Assembly (NCBI GenBank): GCA_035288145.1
Contig: DATEAX010000018.1
Location: 1 to 19,628 of the forward strand
DNA from: DATEAX01 sp035288145
GTDB taxonomy: Bacteria; Patescibacteriota; UBA1384; UBA12157; JAENIV01
DNA length: 19,628 nt
Direction of reading: 5' to 3'
The position numbers were made by a program, and so were the translations under genes. Position 1 is the stretch's first letter. Each line of letters opens with the position of its first letter. Shown piece after piece: positions 1 through 6,115 of the stretch. A model generated the notes under the pieces. That model did no database searches. It was not told the origin of the DNA and saw nothing but the letters and a program-made list of their open reading frames with translations.

Positions 1-171
1 AGTGTTGCGTAAGTCAGCGGTAAGCATTTTCGTATGAAGCGTTGTTGTCTGGCCGACTGCCAAACGAACAAATGCCATAATAATCAAAAACACAACGAAA
101 AAGACGCCGACTGCCACTAGCAGCTCGATAAGGGTAAATCCTTTCAATTTTTGTCTATTTTTTAATAACAT
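1..171 (-). CDS. Type IV prepilin-like protein, N-terminal part only
   Basis: The gene runs off the left edge and 57 codons are visible. It starts at the ATG at 169-171, with a purine-rich AGGAGA just upstream. The protein opens with a short basic leader ending in KLKG, followed by FTLIELLVAVG and about 20 hydrophobic residues. This is the class III signal that prepilin peptidase cuts between Gly and Phe, and the hydrophobic segment is the pilin core helix. The start overlaps the stop of the upstream pseudopilin gene by 10 bases, so the two are probably translationally coupled. It is likely a minor pilin or pseudopilin (GspI/GspJ/PilV type). The class cannot be told without the missing C-terminal part. 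Confidence 0.88.
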   Translation of the reverse strand, partial: MLLKNRQKLKGFTLIELLVAVGVFFVVFLIIMAFVRLAVGQTTTLHTKMLTADLRNT

Positions 172-812
172 TCTCCTACTCTTGGTGGGGTTACCGACTC
201 AACTGGACAAATCCTTATCATACCCGAAGCACCATCGAGGTTTATCTGGTAGTAATCATTTTGGAACGCGTTATCATTATCTGTCCTCAATGTAACATTC
301 GATTCGGGGCCTGAAGTAGCTGGCTGTATCTGACCGAGAAGAAGACCTGTCATTTTGTAATTATAATAGAAGTAAACCAAATTACTGTCCTTAGTTCGTG
401 TTTGAACGCAGGGTGTCACACATTCTTTCAGTAAGCCGGGTGAAGAATATATGTCGGCATCAAGAAATGCACCTCTTGAAACAACCTGCTCATCGATTCT
501 CACATCGGAGGTATCCTCGCCAATGGGGTTATCCCGGTTTAGTTTGTAAAGAAAAATCTTGTTGCGGTTGGCTTCAACGGTGCTATCGAAAGGATAGATT
601 CTGACCTGGATATATTTCATATTAAAATCGCTGTCCCGGGGCGCCATTGCCCGGGAGCGGGCATCGGTTAAAAAACTCTTGATTCTTTCGGCGCTGTCCC
701 GGGCCTGTTTGCGCGTCCGCGAAGCGGAAATGCCGGCGACAGAACCGGCCGTCAAAAGAACGACAATGCCGATGACAACCATAAGTTCGATGAGGGTAAA
801 TGACTTTTTCAT
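162..812 (-). CDS. GspH/FimT-like pseudopilin (minor type IV pilin)
   Basis: A 216-residue protein starting MKKS-FTLIELMVVIGIVVLL, a prepilin N-terminus with a very short four-residue leader. The residue before the cleavage site is Ser, where Gly is usual. The following segment (ISASRTRKQARDSAERIKSFLTDARSRAMA) resembles the amphipathic helix of GspH/FimT pseudopilins, and the rest is a globular beta-rich domain. Such proteins act in pilus-tip initiation or as minor pilins. It lies downstream of pilD and overlaps the next prepilin by 10 bases. No clear ribosome binding site precedes the ATG at 810-812. The pilin class is certain; the GspH/FimT assignment is inferred from the helix and length. 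Confidence 0.85.
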   Translation of the reverse strand: MKKSFTLIELMVVIGIVVLLTAGSVAGISASRTRKQARDSAERIKSFLTDARSRAMAPRDSDFNMKYIQVRIYPFDSTVEANRNKIFLYKLNRDNPIGEDTSDVRIDEQVVSRGAFLDADIYSSPGLLKECVTPCVQTRTKDSNLVYFYYNYKMTGLLLGQIQPATSGPESNVTLRTDNDNAFQNDYYQINLDGASGMIRICPVESVTPPRVGECY

Positions 813-958
813 TTTGAAAAAATTAATTTAAAATTTAAACTGCAAAGTGCAAATTCACAGTTTTAAATGCAAAATTATCTAATAAATACATTTTTTAATT
901 TTACAACTTTGGTTTTTGCATTTGAATGCCTAAAGGGATTTTTGAATTTTGCATTCTT
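813..958. other. AT-rich intergenic spacer with imperfect hairpin
   Basis: This spacer separates pilD from the downstream pseudopilin gene. It is very AT-rich and made of short variations on TTTGCATTT, AAATTC and TTTAAA. A 6-bp inverted repeat (AAACTG...CAGTTT, 836-862) lies in front of the pseudopilin start. I see no credible ORF and no strong promoter. Confidence 0.5.
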
Positions 959-1753
959 TTACAGTCCCATTTTCAACAAATATACCCTTACCAATTCTTC
1001 TCCCCAAAACAAAGTCACAAAAGTGGCGCCAATCAAAAACGGCCCGAAGGGAATGGTGTCTTTGAGGGTTTTCTGTTTTAAAACCATCAAAATTAAACTA
1101 AAGACCGCCCCGAAAACGAAAGAAAGAAATAAAGCCATAAGAATATCGGGAAAGCCGAGAAATAGTCCCATAAAGGAAGCCAAAAGAACATCGCCTTTAC
1201 CCATCCATTTTTCGCGGGAGATTATCACCAGAAAGCCGAAAAGCCCCAAACCGATGGCAAAGCCCGCGCCGTAAGCAAGCCAGGCCGAAGTATCGAGAAA
1301 AAGCCCCTGCTTTCCCAAAAGATAAACATCTAAAATCAGCGCCAAGCCAAGGGCTATGTAAACCAAAATATCGGGAATTTCCGAATGAAGCCAGTCGTAG
1401 CAGGCAATGACAATTAAAATGGCGGAGATGAAAAATAAAAATAAAGATTCCCAGGAAAATCCAAATCGGCTGTAGATTAAAACCAAAATAACCGCGGTCA
1501 GAACCTCGACTAAAGGATACTGCAAAGAGATGGGTTTTTGGCAGTTGCGGCAGCGGCCAAAAAGCAATAAGTAAGAGATAAAGGGAATTAAGTCGTACCA
1601 GGGAAGGGTTTTTTTGCATTTCGGGCAGTGGGAGCGGGTTTTAATAATGCTTTGGAGGTCGTCAAAGCGGGCAATGACAACATTTAGAAACGAGCCCATT
1701 GCCAAGCCGAAAAAGATAATAAGGATATAGATAAGTACCTGATATGCTTCCAA
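959..1753 (-). CDS. pilD: Prepilin peptidase (leader peptidase / N-methyltransferase)
   Basis: A 264-residue integral membrane aspartyl protease of the A24A family, which removes the leader from prepilins and methylates the new N-terminus. The N-terminal DiS_P_DiS domain has the zinc cysteines Cys43, Cys46, Cys68 and Cys71 in two CxxC pairs. The catalytic aspartates are Asp120 (CYDWLHSEIPD) and Asp188 (GKGD, the GxGD signature). About eight hydrophobic segments are visible. It starts at the TTG at 1751-1753, preceded by GGGAGGGG at good spacing; no in-frame ATG is available because a stop lies just upstream. It has its own extended -10 promoter at 1823-1851 and a structured leader. It processes the four prepilins of this locus. 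Confidence 0.96.
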   Translation of the reverse strand: MEAYQVLIYILIIFFGLAMGSFLNVVIARFDDLQSIIKTRSHCPKCKKTLPWYDLIPFISYLLLFGRCRNCQKPISLQYPLVEVLTAVILVLIYSRFGFSWESLFLFFISAILIVIACYDWLHSEIPDILVYIALGLALILDVYLLGKQGLFLDTSAWLAYGAGFAIGLGLFGFLVIISREKWMGKGDVLLASFMGLFLGFPDILMALFLSFVFGAVFSLILMVLKQKTLKDTIPFGPFLIGATFVTLFWGEELVRVYLLKMGL

Positions 1754-1767
1754 TTCCCCTCCCTAAG

Positions 1768-1816
1768 CCCGATGTAACATCGATGTAACATCGGGGAAGT
1801 CCGCCGAAAGGTGGAC
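1768..1816. repeat. Palindromic repeats in the pilD leader
   Basis: Two hairpins lie in the pilD 5' leader. At 1768-1795 the arms CCCGATGT and ACATCGGG enclose a duplicated GATGTAACATC core. At 1799-1816 the arms GTCCGCC and GGTGGAC enclose GAAA. The first palindrome recurs without the internal duplication at 10016-10032, so this is a dispersed family. The second hairpin begins where transcription is predicted to start. Confidence 0.75.
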
Positions 1817-1822
1817 ATTTTT

Positions 1823-1851
1823 ATTATATCAAAACCTCAAATCTATTTCAA
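1823..1851 (-). promoter_or_regulatory. Sigma-70-type promoter for pilD
   Basis: On the minus strand TTGAAA (1851-1846) and TATAAT (1828-1823) are separated by 17 bases, with an extended -10 TG one base upstream. The predicted start of transcription is near 1816. It overlaps the 3' end of the upstream toxin-like gene. It is nearly a copy of the promoter at 2777-2805 (25 of 29 positions identical by eye). Confidence 0.75.
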
Positions 1852-2481
1852 TTTTTCTTTGGTATAATTCTCCGCTAATCTCTCAAAAAATGTTTTTATT
1901 TCTTCCGCCGTGTATGAATCTCTTAAAAACTCGATTTTTGTAATTTGCAAGTCATCAACATAAATTAACTGTTGCAAAAATAATTTTTCGGGAAATAAGT
2001 CGCCAAATTTTTTCTCGGTATTTCGAATAAGCCAATCGAGGGTCACATTTTTCATTTTCAGAATAAAAAACAAATCCACATAATCTCGATACTGTGCTCG
2101 CTGACCGATGGTATAAGATTTATCGACAGCAATATCCCTCCAATGGGCCATTTTAATTGGACCGACATCAATAGGCGGGTATAAATTCTTAAAATTGTAC
2201 TCAAAAAAGGTAATTTTTAAGCCAGAGGAGGCATAAAAGGTTAATTCTCCGCTGTTATGACGAACAATTTTTAGAGGCCCAAAAATTTTCCTTGCCTTTA
2301 CTCGCAAATTTGTTGGCAGTGGCTTTGGTAAAAATATATCAAAATCATAAGAATGGCGATGTTTAAGCTGAAGTGCTAAGGCCGTGCCCCCGACCAACAT
2401 TCCCAATTTGGAGAATTTGGCCAATTCGGGAAATTCTCTTTTTTGAAGTTCGGTCAATACCTCAAAATGTACTTTGAACAT
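1843..2481 (-). CDS. AbiEii/AbiGii-like nucleotidyltransferase (probable toxin)
   Basis: A 212-residue protein with the nucleotidyltransferase signature GGTALALQLKHRHSYDFDIF at residues 31-50. The GG and the metal-binding DxD (Asp46, Asp48) are in the expected arrangement for AbiEii/AbiGii-type toxins. In characterised members this fold transfers nucleotides to tRNA or other targets. The substrate here is unknown. The first 20 bases overlap the end of the upstream DUF6922-like gene, so the two are made from one transcript. No strong ribosome binding site is visible, which suggests coupling. The pair splits the pilus cluster and has nothing obvious to do with pili. The fold is clear; the toxin role is inferred from family and pairing. 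Confidence 0.85.
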   Translation of the reverse strand: MFKVHFEVLTELQKREFPELAKFSKLGMLVGGTALALQLKHRHSYDFDIFLPKPLPTNLRVKARKIFGPLKIVRHNSGELTFYASSGLKITFFEYNFKNLYPPIDVGPIKMAHWRDIAVDKSYTIGQRAQYRDYVDLFFILKMKNVTLDWLIRNTEKKFGDLFPEKLFLQQLIYVDDLQITKIEFLRDSYTAEEIKTFFERLAENYTKEKLK

Positions 2482-2770
2482 AACGCTTTTTATCTAAAGA
2501 AGCAGTTTTCAAATTCAAAATGATATTTTTGACAAATATAAACGAGCCCTGATCGTAAACTCTTGTTGGCTCTTTCATAAATACATCTTTTACCCCTTGG
2601 CGACCATAAACTTGAAATAGCCAGCGAATTTGCTCAAGATTTCCATACGCTAAAACCTGATGAATGATGTAATTTTTGTCACGTTCCAAATCGAGTCTTG
2701 CAACATTAACCGACCACAAAATCCCCTGTAAAGATTTTGGAATTTCCGGAAGTTTCTTCTCTTTATTCAT
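2462..2770 (-). CDS. DUF6922-like protein, probable antitoxin partner
   Basis: A 102-residue protein with the pattern IPKSLQGILWSVNVARLDLE, followed by DKNYIIHQVLAYGNLEQIRW and LFQVYGRQGVKDVF. This matches my memory of DUF6922 proteins, which are encoded immediately upstream of AbiEii-type nucleotidyltransferases. The C-terminus is basic (KTASLDKKRYVQSTF) and encodes the start of the toxin gene in another frame. A strong promoter (2777-2805) places the transcription start on or beside the A of the ATG, so the message is probably leaderless; no Shine-Dalgarno is present. It probably neutralises or autoregulates the toxin, by analogy only. The family call is from recall. Confidence 0.75.
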   Translation of the reverse strand: MNKEKKLPEIPKSLQGILWSVNVARLDLERDKNYIIHQVLAYGNLEQIRWLFQVYGRQGVKDVFMKEPTRVYDQGSFIFVKNIILNLKTASLDKKRYVQSTF

Positions 2771-2776
2771 AACTTA

Positions 2777-2805
2777 ATGATATCAAAATTTCAAAACTAT
2801 TTCAA
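2777..2805 (-). promoter_or_regulatory. Promoter of the toxin-antitoxin pair (leaderless)
   Basis: TTGAAA (2805-2800), 17 bases, then TATCAT (2782-2777), with an extended -10 TG. Only six bases separate the -10 box from the ATG at 2770, so transcription should begin at the start codon itself. The sequence is a near copy of the pilD promoter at the other end of the cassette. Confidence 0.75.
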
Positions 2806-2826
2806 TTCGCCATATTGTTACCCTGT

Positions 2827-2843
2827 TACACACCGGGTGTGTA
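2827..2843. repeat. 17-bp perfect palindrome
   Basis: Arms TACACACC and GGTGTGTA around a single central base. It lies between the antitoxin promoter and the stop of the upstream prepilin gene. Its layout resembles the 17-bp palindrome at 3666-3682 (TACACCTC/GAGGTGTA). It lacks a T-run in either direction, so it is not a clear terminator. Confidence 0.7.
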
Positions 2844-2863
2844 TGTGGTTCTCTAAAAGGGAC

Positions 2864-3643
2864 TTATCCGCCCACTGCAGGATCTATAACCCAAGTGGCA
2901 GTGGCATTAGGTTGACCGCTCTTGATTCCAGTAATTACCAATTGTGCTCCAGAAAGAGAACTAGAAGTAACATTAATGGTGCATGAATAGGTCAGACCAG
3001 ATGGTGCTGGCACAGTCTGGGGTGTGCCCCACACGCAGGTTACTGAATCCGGCGCCATACTGAATGTCGCCTGAAAAGTCTGATTGTAAGGACGACTGCC
3101 ATTGAAATCGCCCTGGGCCGGATTTGTCCCAACGACCGCAAACTGCGTCTGGGCTTGGCCGGCAAGGAAAGTCGTGCCGGTGGTTTTAACAGTGCCAGTC
3201 GTCACCGTGCCGGTGGCGCCGCCGCAGTCGGCCGCTGAACATTGGGCTTGGACTTGAACACTTTCACCGGTTATATACGAGCCCGAACTAGGACTAACCC
3301 AGGTCCACCTGCTTGTTCGTAAATCGGGATATTTCATACCAACATCAACTCCCTTATATGTATAACCCGGAGCAATCCCCGATCGCCTAAAGCAAACAAA
3401 GTTATTGTGATCGGCGGGGCCGATATAATTCCCGTCATTGATGCAAAGAGTTATTGCCGCGGCAAGGCTTGATAGGCTGCTCTGACCCGATGCCAGCCTC
3501 GCTTTTCTCCTTGCATCTTGCAAGGCAACAATTATCATCGCCGCCAAAATCCCAATGATGGCAATGACGACCAAGAGTTCGATAAGGGTAAAGCCCCTCG
3601 ACGATGCTCGGGGTGAACCCCTCCCCTTTTTGGAAAGAAACAT
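2864..3643 (-). CDS. Type IV prepilin, large (259 aa)
   Basis: A 17-residue leader ends in ASSRG, followed by FTLIELLVVIAIIGILAAM, the canonical prepilin cleavage site and core helix (residues 18-45). QDARRKARLASGQSSLSSLAAAI continues the amphipathic helix. The C-terminal domain of about 200 residues is rich in Thr, Ser and Gly and holds six cysteines in the mature part, which could form disulfides outside the cell. It has its own promoter (3727-3755) and a strong AAGGAGGT ribosome binding site before the ATG. The helix is almost identical to that of the shorter prepilin at 4012-4443, while the head domains differ. It could be a minor or tip pilin or an alternative major pilin. Confidence 0.93.
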   Translation of the reverse strand: MFLSKKGRGSPRASSRGFTLIELLVVIAIIGILAAMIIVALQDARRKARLASGQSSLSSLAAAITLCINDGNYIGPADHNNFVCFRRSGIAPGYTYKGVDVGMKYPDLRTSRWTWVSPSSGSYITGESVQVQAQCSAADCGGATGTVTTGTVKTTGTTFLAGQAQTQFAVVGTNPAQGDFNGSRPYNQTFQATFSMAPDSVTCVWGTPQTVPAPSGLTYSCTINVTSSSLSGAQLVITGIKSGQPNATATWVIDPAVGG

Positions 3644-3665
3644 ATGACCTCCTTTTTACTCCAAC

Positions 3666-3682
3666 TACACCTCCGAGGTGTA
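3666..3682. repeat. 17-bp perfect palindrome in prepilin leader
   Basis: Arms TACACCTC and GAGGTGTA flank one base. It lies in the 5' leader of the 259-residue prepilin, about 20 bases before the ribosome binding site. It is similar in design to 2827-2843, and the two palindromes bracket the prepilin gene. Confidence 0.7.
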
Positions 3683-3726
3683 AGTTATGCTGAAGTAATT
3701 TTACTTAAATCCAGCTTCGTATTTTA

Positions 3727-3755
3727 ATTATACCAAAATACTCTTTTTGCAACAA
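3727..3755 (-). promoter_or_regulatory. Promoter of the 259-residue prepilin gene
   Basis: On the minus strand TTGTTG (3755-3750), a 17-base spacer and TATAAT (3732-3727), with an extended -10 TG. This predicts a leader of about 75 bases that includes the palindrome at 3666-3682. The gap 3644-4011 holds no gene; apart from this promoter it carries the hairpins listed at 3790, 3835 and 3878. Confidence 0.65.
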
Positions 3756-3789
3756 GCCGCGCATATCAACATTGCCCGACCCGCAAAAT

Positions 3790-3810
3790 ACCCCACCCCA
3801 GGGGTGGGGT
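3790..3810. terminator. GC-rich 10-bp stem hairpin
   Basis: ACCCCACCCC and GGGGTGGGGT form a perfect 10-bp inverted repeat around one base. It lies just beyond the bidirectional terminator and may be a second termination structure or another palindromic repeat. A long T-run is missing. Confidence 0.5.
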
Positions 3811-3834
3811 GAAAACGGTTAGGGTGGTTTAACC

Positions 3835-3863
3835 AAAAATTCCACCTTTATGGTGGAATTTTT
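3835..3863. terminator. Rho-independent terminator, bidirectional
   Basis: A perfect 12-bp stem, AAAAATTCCACC and GGTGGAATTTTT, around a TTTAT loop. The T-tract works in both directions. It separates the prepilin gene at 4012-4443 from the promoter of the next prepilin gene, so the two are independent transcription units. Confidence 0.85.
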
Positions 3864-3877
3864 GTGGAGTTTCTGTC

Positions 3878-3913
3878 TTGACAAAGCAAGGCATATGCAT
3901 CATGCTTTGTCAA
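3878..3913. repeat. 11-bp inverted repeat with 14-base loop
   Basis: TTGACAAAGCA and TGCTTTGTCAA are perfect inverted copies. The loop itself contains the palindrome GCATATGC. It lies 3' of the 143-residue prepilin gene, upstream of the terminator in the direction of transcription. Possible roles are protection of the pilin message 3' end, a protein binding site, or a small element. Confidence 0.65.
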
Positions 3914-3914
3914 A

Positions 3915-3946
3915 AGCTATCCGCTAACAGCTTACTGCTTACTGCT
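3915..3946. repeat. Degenerate AGC(n)GTA tandem repeat
   Basis: Read on the minus strand, the stretch is made of units such as AGCAGTA, AGCAGTA, AGCTGTTAGC and GGATAGC. It is non-coding, lies 3' of the prepilin gene and is one of several unrelated short quasi-tandem repeats in the gaps of this window. Confidence 0.5.
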
Positions 3947-4011
3947 AAAAGGAAATCGCTATTGATAGCAATATATTTCTACCGAGCGGTGATCTGCTTG
4001 AAAATTAGGAT

Positions 4012-4443
4012 TTAGATACAACCGGTCGCGGTACAAGTCCAGGTTGTAGTCGCACCCACAGATGGTGTAAAGGTCGCATTAAAAGTAAAAAGACCATCGC
4101 TAGAAGTTAAATCAGTAACGGTAATACCCCCCCAACCAGTTGGCAATATTGCTGTTGCTGGCCAAGTTGCGCTAGTAACTGCAGTATCTTGACATATATT
4201 ACCTCCCGCTGCAGGAGCAGCTGTCATTAGGCTGGTAACAGATGTTCCATCATTACACATTACTGCCGCTGCCTGAGCTGATCTTAAAGTCGCTTCTCCC
4301 GAAGCCAGCCTTGCTCTTTCCCTTGCGCTAGTTAATGCCACTAAAACCATCGCCGCAAGTATCCCGATAATGGCGATGACGACAAGCAATTCGATGAGGG
4401 TAAAGCCTCTTTTGCCCTTTGGCGGGCAAATTGTTTTTTTCAT
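4012..4443 (-). CDS. Type IV prepilin, small (143 aa), candidate major pilin
   Basis: A 13-residue leader (MKKTICPPKGKRG) precedes FTLIELLVVIAIIGILAAM, the classic prepilin cleavage site and hydrophobic core. The mature protein is about 130 residues, a usual size for a compact major pilin. It has four cysteines, in the MCND, NICQ and WTCTATGCI regions, and a Thr/Ala-rich head. AAAAGGAG lies at good spacing before the ATG. The gene is followed by an inverted repeat and a strong terminator, as expected for a highly expressed gene. The S23 element sits directly upstream, between pilC and this gene. Major versus minor pilin status is inferred from size and termination only. Confidence 0.93.
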   Translation of the reverse strand: MKKTICPPKGKRGFTLIELLVVIAIIGILAAMVLVALTSARERARLASGEATLRSAQAAAVMCNDGTSVTSLMTAAPAAGGNICQDTAVTSATWPATAILPTGWGGITVTDLTSSDGLFTFNATFTPSVGATTTWTCTATGCI

Positions 4444-4474
4444 TTTAATCTCCTTTTTTAAAAATTATTTCTTT

Positions 4475-4495
4475 AAGGCTACCGACCAAAGCCTT
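4475..4495. repeat. 6-bp stem hairpin in prepilin leader
   Basis: AAGGCT and AGCCTT flank a nine-base loop, between the end of the S23 element and the ribosome binding site of the small prepilin. There is no T-run on the transcribed strand. Confidence 0.45.
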
Positions 4496-4952
4496 AGATA
4501 ACTGAGATAATCAGATAATTAAGATAATTAAGATTTTTTATTCTTAATTGCGGAAATAAAATTGTTCAAACCTTTGGTTAAACCAATATAATCAATATTT
4601 AATCTCTTAAAATCTTCTAAGGGAATATATTCCAAATCCCGTGCGGCCATAAGATGACTTCTTGTTTCTTCGATCGATCCCCTGGCATTGTAAAGAAATT
4701 TTGTTTTATCCAAATAATGGTGCCTTCCGTGCGCTTCAGCAATATTTGCGCAAACTGATATTGCCGCTCTTCTTAATTGATCAATTAAAGAATAACACTC
4801 GCTTCTGGGAAATTTTGCCGTTAATTTGTAAATCTCGAGCATCAATCGATGTGCTTTCTGCCAGACTTTTAAATCTTCAAACCCCATCGCCATCTCTCAA
4901 TTCTCCCAATTCTCTTAATTCTCTCGATTATCTTAATTCTCTTAATTCTCTA
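4494..4952 (-). mobile_element. S23/IVS-type element with inverted repeat arms
   Basis: A four-helix-bundle gene (4528-4893) is enclosed by two arms built from a degenerate 9-bp unit, consensus GAGAATTAA/GATAATYRA. One arm (4894-4951) reads GAGAATTAA, GAGAATTAA, GATAATCGA and so on, on the minus strand. The other (4494-4534) carries the same kind of units on the plus strand. The arms are therefore inverted and could pair. The first unit follows directly on the stop codon of pilC, and the gene's start and stop codons abut or lie within the arms. In rRNA, intervening sequences that encode this protein are also bounded by inverted repeats. A gene-less relative lies at 7203-7324. The element interpretation is inference from this structure. 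Confidence 0.6.
4528..4893 (-). CDS. Four-helix-bundle protein (S23 / 23S rRNA IVS family)
   Basis: A 121-residue, mostly helical protein with the family pattern FEDLKVWQKAHRLMLEIYKL, FPRSECYSLIDQLRRAAISV, NIAEAHGR and a GSIEETRSHLMAA segment. It matches the S23 family (TIGR02436, PF05635) encoded inside 23S rRNA intervening sequences and related to the Avd subunit of diversity-generating retroelements. The family forms pentameric basic barrels that bind nucleic acid; its cellular role outside retroelements is not settled. No reverse transcriptase or variable repeat lies nearby. The ATG at 4891-4893 is preceded directly by the purine-rich repeat arm, which must supply the ribosome binding site. 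An alternative start two codons in (MGFEDL) is possible. The stop codon lies inside the other arm. Confidence 0.9.
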   Translation of the reverse strand: MAMGFEDLKVWQKAHRLMLEIYKLTAKFPRSECYSLIDQLRRAAISVCANIAEAHGRHHYLDKTKFLYNARGSIEETRSHLMAARDLEYIPLEDFKRLNIDYIGLTKGLNNFISAIKNKKS

Positions 4953-6011
4953 TTTAATCACACTCGTCAGGCTGTATATCGGATACAAAATCGCATACAT
5001 AATGAAGCCGACGCCGACGCCGATGATGACGATAGTGACGGGCTCAACAAGATTGGCGATGGTTTTGATTTTAATGTCGGTTTCGTCCTCGTAATATTCG
5101 GCGACTTTTTTAAGGAGGGTTTCCAGCCGGCCGGTCTGTTCGCCAATCATAATCATCTGGGTGGTAAGAATGGTAAATTCTTTTTCTTTTTCCAGAGGCA
5201 CGGACATCGGAATCCCCCGCTCGACTTGGGAAATGACATTTTTTAAAATCCGGGTGTAGACGCGATTATTGATGACCGAAGCGGTGATTTTGATTGCCTC
5301 AATGATGGGCACGCCGGCTTGGATAAGCATGGCCATTGTCCGGGAAAATCTGGCCATATAAATATCGTAGGAAACATAGTTTATGAGGGGAGTTTTGAGC
5401 TTGATGATGTCCCAGGAAAGACGGCCGGGCCGAGTCAGGCGGAAAAAGAAGAGACCAAGGATAATCAGGATAATCAAGATAATCAGCAATAACCACCAGT
5501 AATTTACCATGAAATCCGAGGTGGCCATCACCGCCCGCGTCACCAAAGGCAGGTTGGCGCCGGCTTCCTGAAAGACGGTTTTTAAGGTAGGGACAACTTT
5601 AACCATCATCAGGACCACCACCCCGACCATCGCCACGAGGACAAACGCGGGGTAAGCCAGAGCGGAGCGGATTTTTGAGTTAAAAGACTGAAAAAGCTCC
5701 ATCTGGTCGGCCAGGTGAGTGAGGACGACATCGAGCTTGCCCAGAGTTTCCCCGGAGCGGACAACGGCGATAAAAAACTGGCTGAAGGTTTTGGGAAATT
5801 TTGACAAAGAGTTCGAGAGGGTTTCGCCGGCGCTGATGTCCTGATGGACTTTGTCTAAGATTTTCTGAAAAGCGGGGTTTTTCGTCTGCATCTTGAGGAG
5901 CCGGAGACAATTATCCAAAGCAAGTCCGGCGGAAATCATTACCGCCAGCTGTCTGGTAAAAAAAACTTTTTCTTTGGTTGATACCCGGGAAAAGAGGACG
6001 ATTGGCTTCAA
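4950..6011 (-). CDS. pilC: Type IV pilus inner-membrane platform protein PilC
   Basis: A 353-residue protein with two T2SF domains. The first begins FFTRQLAVMISAGLALDNCLRLL (about residues 17-40) with SGETLGKLDVVL following. The second begins MARFSRTMAMLIQAGVPIIEAIKI (about 217-240) with GEQTGRLETLLKKVAEYYEDE following. Hydrophobic segments near 118-140, 170-192 and at the C-terminus anchor it in the membrane. PilC couples PilB and PilT to pilin insertion and removal. It is somewhat shorter than the roughly 400 residues of proteobacterial PilC, lacking much of the N-terminal extension. The start is the TTG at 6009-6011, four bases after AAAGGAGGG; no ATG is available nearby. The S23 element starts at its stop codon. 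Confidence 0.95.
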   Translation of the reverse strand: MKPIVLFSRVSTKEKVFFTRQLAVMISAGLALDNCLRLLKMQTKNPAFQKILDKVHQDISAGETLSNSLSKFPKTFSQFFIAVVRSGETLGKLDVVLTHLADQMELFQSFNSKIRSALAYPAFVLVAMVGVVVLMMVKVVPTLKTVFQEAGANLPLVTRAVMATSDFMVNYWWLLLIILIILIILGLFFFRLTRPGRLSWDIIKLKTPLINYVSYDIYMARFSRTMAMLIQAGVPIIEAIKITASVINNRVYTRILKNVISQVERGIPMSVPLEKEKEFTILTTQMIMIGEQTGRLETLLKKVAEYYEDETDIKIKTIANLVEPVTIVIIGVGVGFIMYAILYPIYSLTSVIK

Positions 6012-6060
6012 AAACCCTCCTTTTGATACATCTATAATATTATATTAACACAAGCTGGAC

Positions 6061-6108
6061 GTAGAACAAGCTTTAGCTTGAAAACCAGCACGCTAAAGCG
6101 TGAACTAC
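6061..6108. repeat. Paired 14-bp palindromes with closing stem
   Basis: Two palindromes, CAAGCTTTAGCTTG (6067-6080) and CACGCTAAAGCGTG (6089-6102), lie eight bases apart. GTAG (6061-6064) and CTAC (6105-6108) enclose both, each separated by AA. The unit can fold as two hairpins on a common closing stem. It occupies most of the pilT-pilC gap. The paired layout resembles REP/BIME elements. Confidence 0.7.
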
Positions 6109-6115
6109 ATTTAGC

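Noticed and set aside
4528..4893. Diversity-generating retroelement, suggested by the Avd-like protein
   Set aside because: No reverse transcriptase and no template/variable repeat pair with adenine-specific differences is seen in the window.
4662..5246. Long plus-strand ORF across the S23 element and pilC
   Set aside because: It is antisense to two well supported genes and its repetitive SLNSLNSL part is the translation of the repeat arm.
5461..5496. GATTATC-type tandem repeat inside pilC
   Set aside because: It encodes the LIILIILIIL stretch of a membrane helix; repeated Leu/Ile codons explain it.
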